Assembly: GCA_029207755.1 (NCBI GenBank)
Contig: JARCOQ010000002.1
Coordinates: forward strand, 82,958,317 to 83,022,316
Length of the DNA stretch: 64,000 nt
DNA from: Chamaea fasciata
Taxonomy: Eukaryota > Chordata > Aves > Passeriformes > Sylviidae
Direction of reading: 5' to 3'
In this document: positions 59,286 through 64,000 of the stretch, piece after piece
How positions within the stretch are numbered: position 1 is the stretch's first letter
How the letters are laid out: each line of letters opens with the position of its first letter
The notes under the pieces: generated by a model
Seen by the model: the letters and a program-made list of their open reading frames with translations, nothing else
Told to the model about the DNA's origin: nothing
Database searches by the model: none
Translations under genes and position numbers: made by a program

Positions 59286-62200
59286 TTTCAATAATAAGAA
59301 CAATTTGCTGTTCAGGGGGAGATAGTGATAGTTGGGATACAACAGGATTTCTATGTCCTGTGACTGGGTCTTCCATGATACCAAACACAAGATTTTACAG
59401 CTACACCTACTGCCCTGATGAGATGGGTCACGTAAACCTGAGCTGAACCTTATACCAAATCTTTATCAGTCTCGCACAAAAATGTTTTGGATTTGCAATT
59501 AATAATACTCTGAACCGAGGCCCTGAAATGTCTATTTAAACACACATCCAACTAACAGGAAGTGCAAACCACCATAAAGTGCAGACAACATTAGTGTCAG
59601 CATCTTTTAAAATCTGTCCTACATTCAGTTGTGAAACTCCATCAGATGAAGAATTAAGAAGCTAGAGTGCATTTCAAAGATACTGTAGTAGAAAGTTATC
59701 AGATGCCCTCCTTCCTGTTAAGGATAAAGATCACGTACACCATTTTCCTGTTGCTTTTCAGAGGCAATTTTGTGCGAGTTTGAATGTAAACGACGAGCTA
59801 CAGCCTCCTCTGGTATTCAGTCACTTGGATTGATTTTTGCATGACCATAAATGTGTGACCGTTTTTGCATGACCATGATGTGCAGCTCAGCACATCAGTC
59901 TCATATATCCTAAAGGTGGTGTTGGAGTGAAGCCACAACAGTGTTTGGTAGCCCTCCCTCCACAGCTAATTAATAAATGACTGTTTCTACAGATCTACTG
60001 AAAAACTACAACCCCCATCCTTAAAATCTTAAGTACTTCTTCAAACATAGAGTTTTAAATATACTGTCCATCTGTTCTGTGGAACTCACCCAAAGCTTTG
60101 TTGGTTACAGAAATGGGAACAGTGATGCATGAAGCATGAATTCCTGTGGCTGGCTTGTTGAACGATCTCCTGCAGCCTGATGTGTTTCAGCTCATGCATT
60201 CCTTCACCTACCTTAGAATGCTGCTTAGCAAATAGGCTCATCACTTGGGATTGAAAAGCAGAGGAGAGGTTGCCTGCTCAGAGCAATTTCTCTAAAGGAC
60301 ACAACTCACCAAAAGGTTTGCATTGTAATTCCTCCTCCAACATGTCACTAGGCACAGGTGACATTGCAATGTGACATTACAAAAAGAGACACATGTCCCA
60401 AATATAATCTAATCCTATGAGAAGGGAAGATTTTACTTGAAATACTTCTAACTCATAGCAGTGTGATGTGGAAGGACTGTTGGGTGGGAAGAGACAGTTA
60501 CCACATGAAAATAAAGGAACAGCAAAGTAAACTATTAAGCTTCCTAGTATTAAACCTTTCTTAAAAACCTAGTTTAAATTTGATTCTAGAGCAGGTCATC
60601 ATGCCTTCTCCCTTCCCAGTGCTCCCTCCCCCAGCTGAAATCAAATACCAAACCTTGCTACTGTAAATTGGTAAAACAAAAATAGAAATGAGGCTTGTCA
60701 TGAGGGAAAAAAGGAGAAGATTTGTAGCATTAAAGCCTTTTATGACTGAGGCAGCGCAGATGTTATACATTTGCCCCAGCCCTGGTATCCTGTTTTGAAA
60801 ACCAGCAACAGATTTCTGATTCACCAGTCACAAAGGGTGTGCTTTCATTGCCTGCAGGCTTTCCACTGCCTGGGAGTGTGCTTCTTCCCTCACTTCTTGA
60901 CACCTCCAAAGGAATGGATCAGAGTTAAAACTCCTAGCAAAACAGAAACAAGACTATTCTTAACTTATTCCCTGTTTCATTTTACCATGCTGCTGCACAG
61001 ACAGCACAGCTGAGGGTGTAGTGAGAGGGGAAATGGACTTGTACAAGACAGTTGGGAAGCAGGAAACCTTTCAGACATTGCTGTCAATAAAGTCCATGTT
61101 TCACGATACTCAGCTTGTGACAAGGCAGCTGCTATAAAATATCACTATTTCCTTTGTGATGGGGTGCTGAAATAGGTGGCTGCCACAATCCTCTCACCAC
61201 ACAGGGCACAGGTGACACACACATACTCTTGTTGTGCTGCAAAGCCTGGAACTTCCCCTCTGAATAGTGATTGCAGGGGTAGCACAGGTATGCTTAAATA
61301 CATAGGAGCTAAGTGATAAGAAGTTAAGTTGTATAAAGAACACTTCAAGTCTTAGTATAGAAAAATTTTGTTGAAGAGCCAATCACAGTATTCAAATTAT
61401 TGATTACTACTGGACCAACCATTGGAGTGTCTACTGACTGTGCAGACTGTTAGTTAACATATAGGACAACAAATTATGGCTGATGTTTGGCTACATCACC
61501 TAAAGGATAAAAAGAAAAGACTGCTGCTAATCTAATGTGGAAAACACAGGCAAAGTCAAGAGGAGATTGAGGAACACCAGTGAAGTTTCAGGGACTTTTC
61601 CTTTGAATGTTCATTACGTTAAGACTTAATAAGAAAGACCCTGGGCCAGAGATCCTCTGAGCTCATGTTCATGTGACCATTCTGCCTGCAAGTACTCTCA
61701 GGCCACTTTCTTGCAGTTCTGCATTTCAACCCTAAGGTAGGATGTAGCCTACCGAGATAAAAATATATTAGCGTTTCTTAATATGCCCTAACTTATAAGA
61801 ATTTCAAAGTTATTTCATCTTAGCCACTACATTTTTACATGATTCTTCACATTATGTTGGTACATGAAATGTATTTTGACTTTATTAGGGCATTTCTAAG
61901 GCCTTCTTCCTACCACTCCTCCTGATCCACTACTGGCTACTCCTTTCATTGTGCCAATATATTTCTTAATAAGGAGGAGGAATAAAAAATTTTGGCGAGG
62001 TGGATTACAACCCAAGTATCGTTGATTAGATCAAGAGGGACAAAGCCCAACAGTGAAGAACAACTGCAGCAATGCCGGGATTGCTACAGGAATTGAACAA
62101 CAATACCATTTCCCACCAATTTGGCTAGTTTCTTTCCAGAAGGAATTTCACAGACAGGCTGTTATCCTTGCAATCCTATAAAACCACATGAACAGACAAA

Positions 62201-62409
62201 AGCATTTTAAGCTGATCAGCAAAGGTTTGACATGGAGCAGGGACAAAGTGGTTTCTCACTGCACTCCTGATATCCCTGCTCAGGATCTGTGCACAGAACA
62301 TCCACCAGCAGCGGTTTCTCCAGCTGTGCGAAATCCGGGAGTCAGTCAGGGAGGAACACACGGCTTCTTATTTGGACGACTAATCATCCTATAGACAGTA
62401 TAGTCTTAA
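59286..62409. other. Intergenic, nothing recognised
   Basis: This is about 3 kb upstream of TUBGCP5. A 15-bp sequence, TTTTTGCATGACCAT, occurs twice 28 bases apart (59834-59848 and 59862-59876). I see no gene. Confidence 0.7.
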
Positions 62410-62616
62410 TCTACACCAGGGGAAGTTTAGGTTGGACATAAGGAGGAATTTCTTCACAGAAAGGGTGATTAGATATTGAAATGGGCCGCTCACGGAGGTG
62501 GTGGAGTCACCGCCCTGGAGGCGTTTAAGGAAAGGCTGGACGTGGAACTTAGTGCCACGGTCTATGCGAGGACGGATCTCAGAAGGCTCTTCCAACCTTA
62601 CTAATTTCTGTAATCA
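62410..62616 (+). mobile_element. CR1 3' portion next to the TUBGCP5 promoter
   Basis: It reads 'accaggggaagtttaggttg', 'ggaggaatttcttcacagaa', 'gggtgattagatattgaaat', 'ggaggcgtttaaggaaaggc' and ends 'cttccaaccttactaatttc' and TGTAATC. This is the standard CR1 3' region in sense orientation, ending about 300 bp before the TUBGCP5 start codon. It is 5'-truncated. Confidence 0.9.
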
Positions 62617-62639
62617 ATCAGTAATTGCCAGTTACTGAT

Positions 62640-62911
62640 CCCGGATGATTACAGGGGTGTTTCGGAAGACAGGTGCCATTTCCGTGACAGCGGGACGCTG
62701 AAGCAGCGGCGCTGGATGGGCAGCGCCTCTCCCGGCAAGGACCCGCCGGCTCCCCCCTTTCCCGCCCGCTCCCTCACGCCGGGCGGTGCCGAGCGCCCGC
62801 CCCCCGCCGCTGACAGCGCGGCCGCGCGGCGCATGCGCGGCGCAGGGAAGCCTCGCGAGAGGAGGGGCGGGCGGCGCTGTCCCCCCCGTGTCCCCCCGCC
62901 CGCCGCCGGCC
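62640..62911 (+). promoter_or_regulatory. TUBGCP5 CpG-island promoter and 5'UTR
   Basis: This is GC-rich DNA directly before the TUBGCP5 start. GCGCATGCGC at 62829-62838 fits the NRF1 consensus. CCTCGCGAGA at 62851-62860 fits the TCTCGCGAGA promoter element, and GGGGCGGGCGG follows at about 62864. Such TATA-less combinations are typical of housekeeping genes. The ATG inside the NRF1 motif (62833) opens a frame that overlaps the real start, but transcription probably starts downstream of it. Confidence 0.8.
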
Positions 62912-63072
62912 ATGGCGGCGCCGCCGGCCTCGCCCGGGCCCCGCGGCCGCTTCGAGCAGGAGCAGGACCGCGCCGTCCGCGCCCTGGTGCGCCGCGTGAC
63001 CGGCCTGCCCGAGGAGGAGCTGGGCGGAGAGCGCTTCCAGGCGGCGCTTAATTTCGCCTGGTCCAACTTCAG
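62912..63072 (+). CDS. TUBGCP5: TUBGCP5 coding exon 1 (gamma-tubulin complex component 5)
   Basis: GCP5 is a subunit of the gamma-tubulin ring complex, which nucleates microtubules at centrosomes. This exon gives 53 residues plus two bases: MAAPPASPGPRGRFEQEQDR, then AVRALVRRVTGLPEEELGGE, then RFQAALNFAWSNF. The ALNFAWSNFR end is identical to human GCP5, and the preceding QEQDRAVRALVRRVTGL aligns with its QQERDVRELVRGVAGL. The first residues are variable and Pro/Ala-rich. The ATG has a near-ideal context (GCCGGCCATGG), and the upstream frame opens only with GTG. The donor is AG|GTCAGC at 63073, phase 2, completing Arg in the next exon, which lies beyond the window. The gamma-ring binding domains are encoded downstream. 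Confidence 0.93.
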
Positions 63073-64000
63073 GTCAGCGGGAGCATGGAGGGTCCCGGTG
63101 GCTGCCGCGGGGGTGTGGGACGGGGCCGCGGCCCGCCGTGCGCCGTGCCTGGGGAAGCGCCGGCGGCCGGGTACGAGTCTCTGCCGCAGGATCGGTGGCT
63201 GCTAATCCGTCACGGTTGACTCTCGATCTTACAGGGGTTTTCTCCTGCTCTGTTGAAAGGTGCCTTTCAGCGTGTTCATTTAGCCGCCCAAAACTTTGTT
63301 GGAGGGAGATACATTATGATTGTCTGTAAAGAGCAAGTGAGGAAGACTCTGCCAAATTGAGATAAACCTTCTGGCTAGGAGTGCTGTGCTGCTTGTGTGA
63401 GAGGTTATCAGTCTGCAGGGAGAGATCGTGTTTGGTGTTATTTGGGCTTGTCAGAAGCGTGGTCTTTATTAATTTGTAAGACATAGCAGCCCTTTATACT
63501 GCCGCCTAAAACGCCCTTAGTCAAGTTTCACACGCAGTTTTCAGTTATCGTAGTAATTGTTCCAGTCCGTTCTGCCAGCTTCAGTTGGACTCGATGATCC
63601 TTGTGGGTCTCTTCCAACTCAGAATATTCTGTGAAAGCTGTGAAACTCATACATGATGTATTGTCAATTACCCGTACTGTCACTAACTGCTGCCTCTTTG
63701 AAATCGTATGCAGCTAGTAGATAATCCATATAAAATCAATGCTACTTTACATTTTTCATGCTGATTAAATGCATTTTTGGGGGAGCAGTAGCATAACTCT
63801 CCTTAGTTTCAAGTTTGTGGAGCTTGTGATTTGTATTTTAGATTTGATGATGTTTCTGTGCTGTAGTTCTCGGATCCATCTATTTATTTCCATGCAGCAT
63901 TCTAGTCCTCATCTATTCATGATGTTCCCAACTTGCCAGTAAAAAATGATTTTTTTTTTTTAATGTATGTTAGACATTAATTATGGCTTTGAGTAACAGA
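63073..64000 (+). other. TUBGCP5 intron 1 (5' part)
   Basis: This intron begins GTCAGCGGG. GC-rich sequence persists to about 63180, then falls to background. It contains a CR1 3' fragment at 63581-63634 and a T run near 63951-63961. No second exon is seen before the window ends. Confidence 0.8.
63581..63634 (+). mobile_element. CR1 3' end fragment
   Basis: It reads TCAGTTGGACTCGATGATCC, then TTGTGGGTCTCTTCCAACTC and AGAATATTCTGTGA, the last ~55 bases of a CR1 element in sense orientation. The upstream body is missing or too diverged to see. Confidence 0.85.

Noticed and set aside
62716..63051. A 111-codon frame overlapping the TUBGCP5 start
   Set aside because: It is the overlapping frame of the GC-rich exon and promoter; the GCP5 frame matches a known family and ends at a proper donor.

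Overview
This is vertebrate nuclear DNA from a bird, most likely a songbird. The genes are split by GT-AG introns and sit in CpG-rich promoters. Truncated CR1 retrotransposon copies, the typical avian interspersed repeat, lie on both strands. Three retroviral LTR-like elements have the look of repeats common in passerine genomes. The clade call comes from repeat style and is inference. Three protein-coding genes can be supported, and everything else is intron or intergenic DNA.

Layout. 1-11622 is the 3' part of SLC9A7 (NHE7, an endosomal/Golgi cation-proton exchanger), + strand. Its last three coding exons are at 2304-2386, 5555-5660 and 11374-11622, and they encode the cytosolic C-terminal tail. 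A 3'UTR of uncertain length follows, then about 15 kb of non-coding DNA holding a CR1 copy, a 33-base poly-A run and an ERV-type LTR at 20538-21100. 31976-33370 is CHST7 (N-acetylglucosamine/chondroitin 6-O-sulfotransferase), - strand, in a strong CpG island. A possible short second exon and long 3'UTR lie at about 26582-28693. SLC9A7 and CHST7 are therefore convergent, as they are in human Xp11.

33.4-62.6 kb is a gene-poor stretch in which I recognise no gene. It holds a long broken CR1 at 37520-38708 with an internal inverted segment, a G/T-rich tract near 49.1 kb, an LTR at 50068-50854 with perfect 5-bp target duplications, a second copy of the 20.5-kb LTR family at 56680-57269, and several CR1 fragments. 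At 62640-63073 a CpG-rich promoter carries NRF1-like and CTCGCGAG motifs. It drives TUBGCP5 (gamma-tubulin complex component 5, + strand); only coding exon 1 (62912-63072) and part of intron 1 fall in the window.

The three genes do not form a pathway. SLC9A7 controls the pH of the trans-Golgi network, CHST7 sulfates glycans in the Golgi, and TUBGCP5 nucleates microtubules. I found no convincing new biological system. The points most worth checking are the proposed second exon of CHST7, the rearranged CR1, the LTR pair and the TUBGCP5 linkage, which differs from human.
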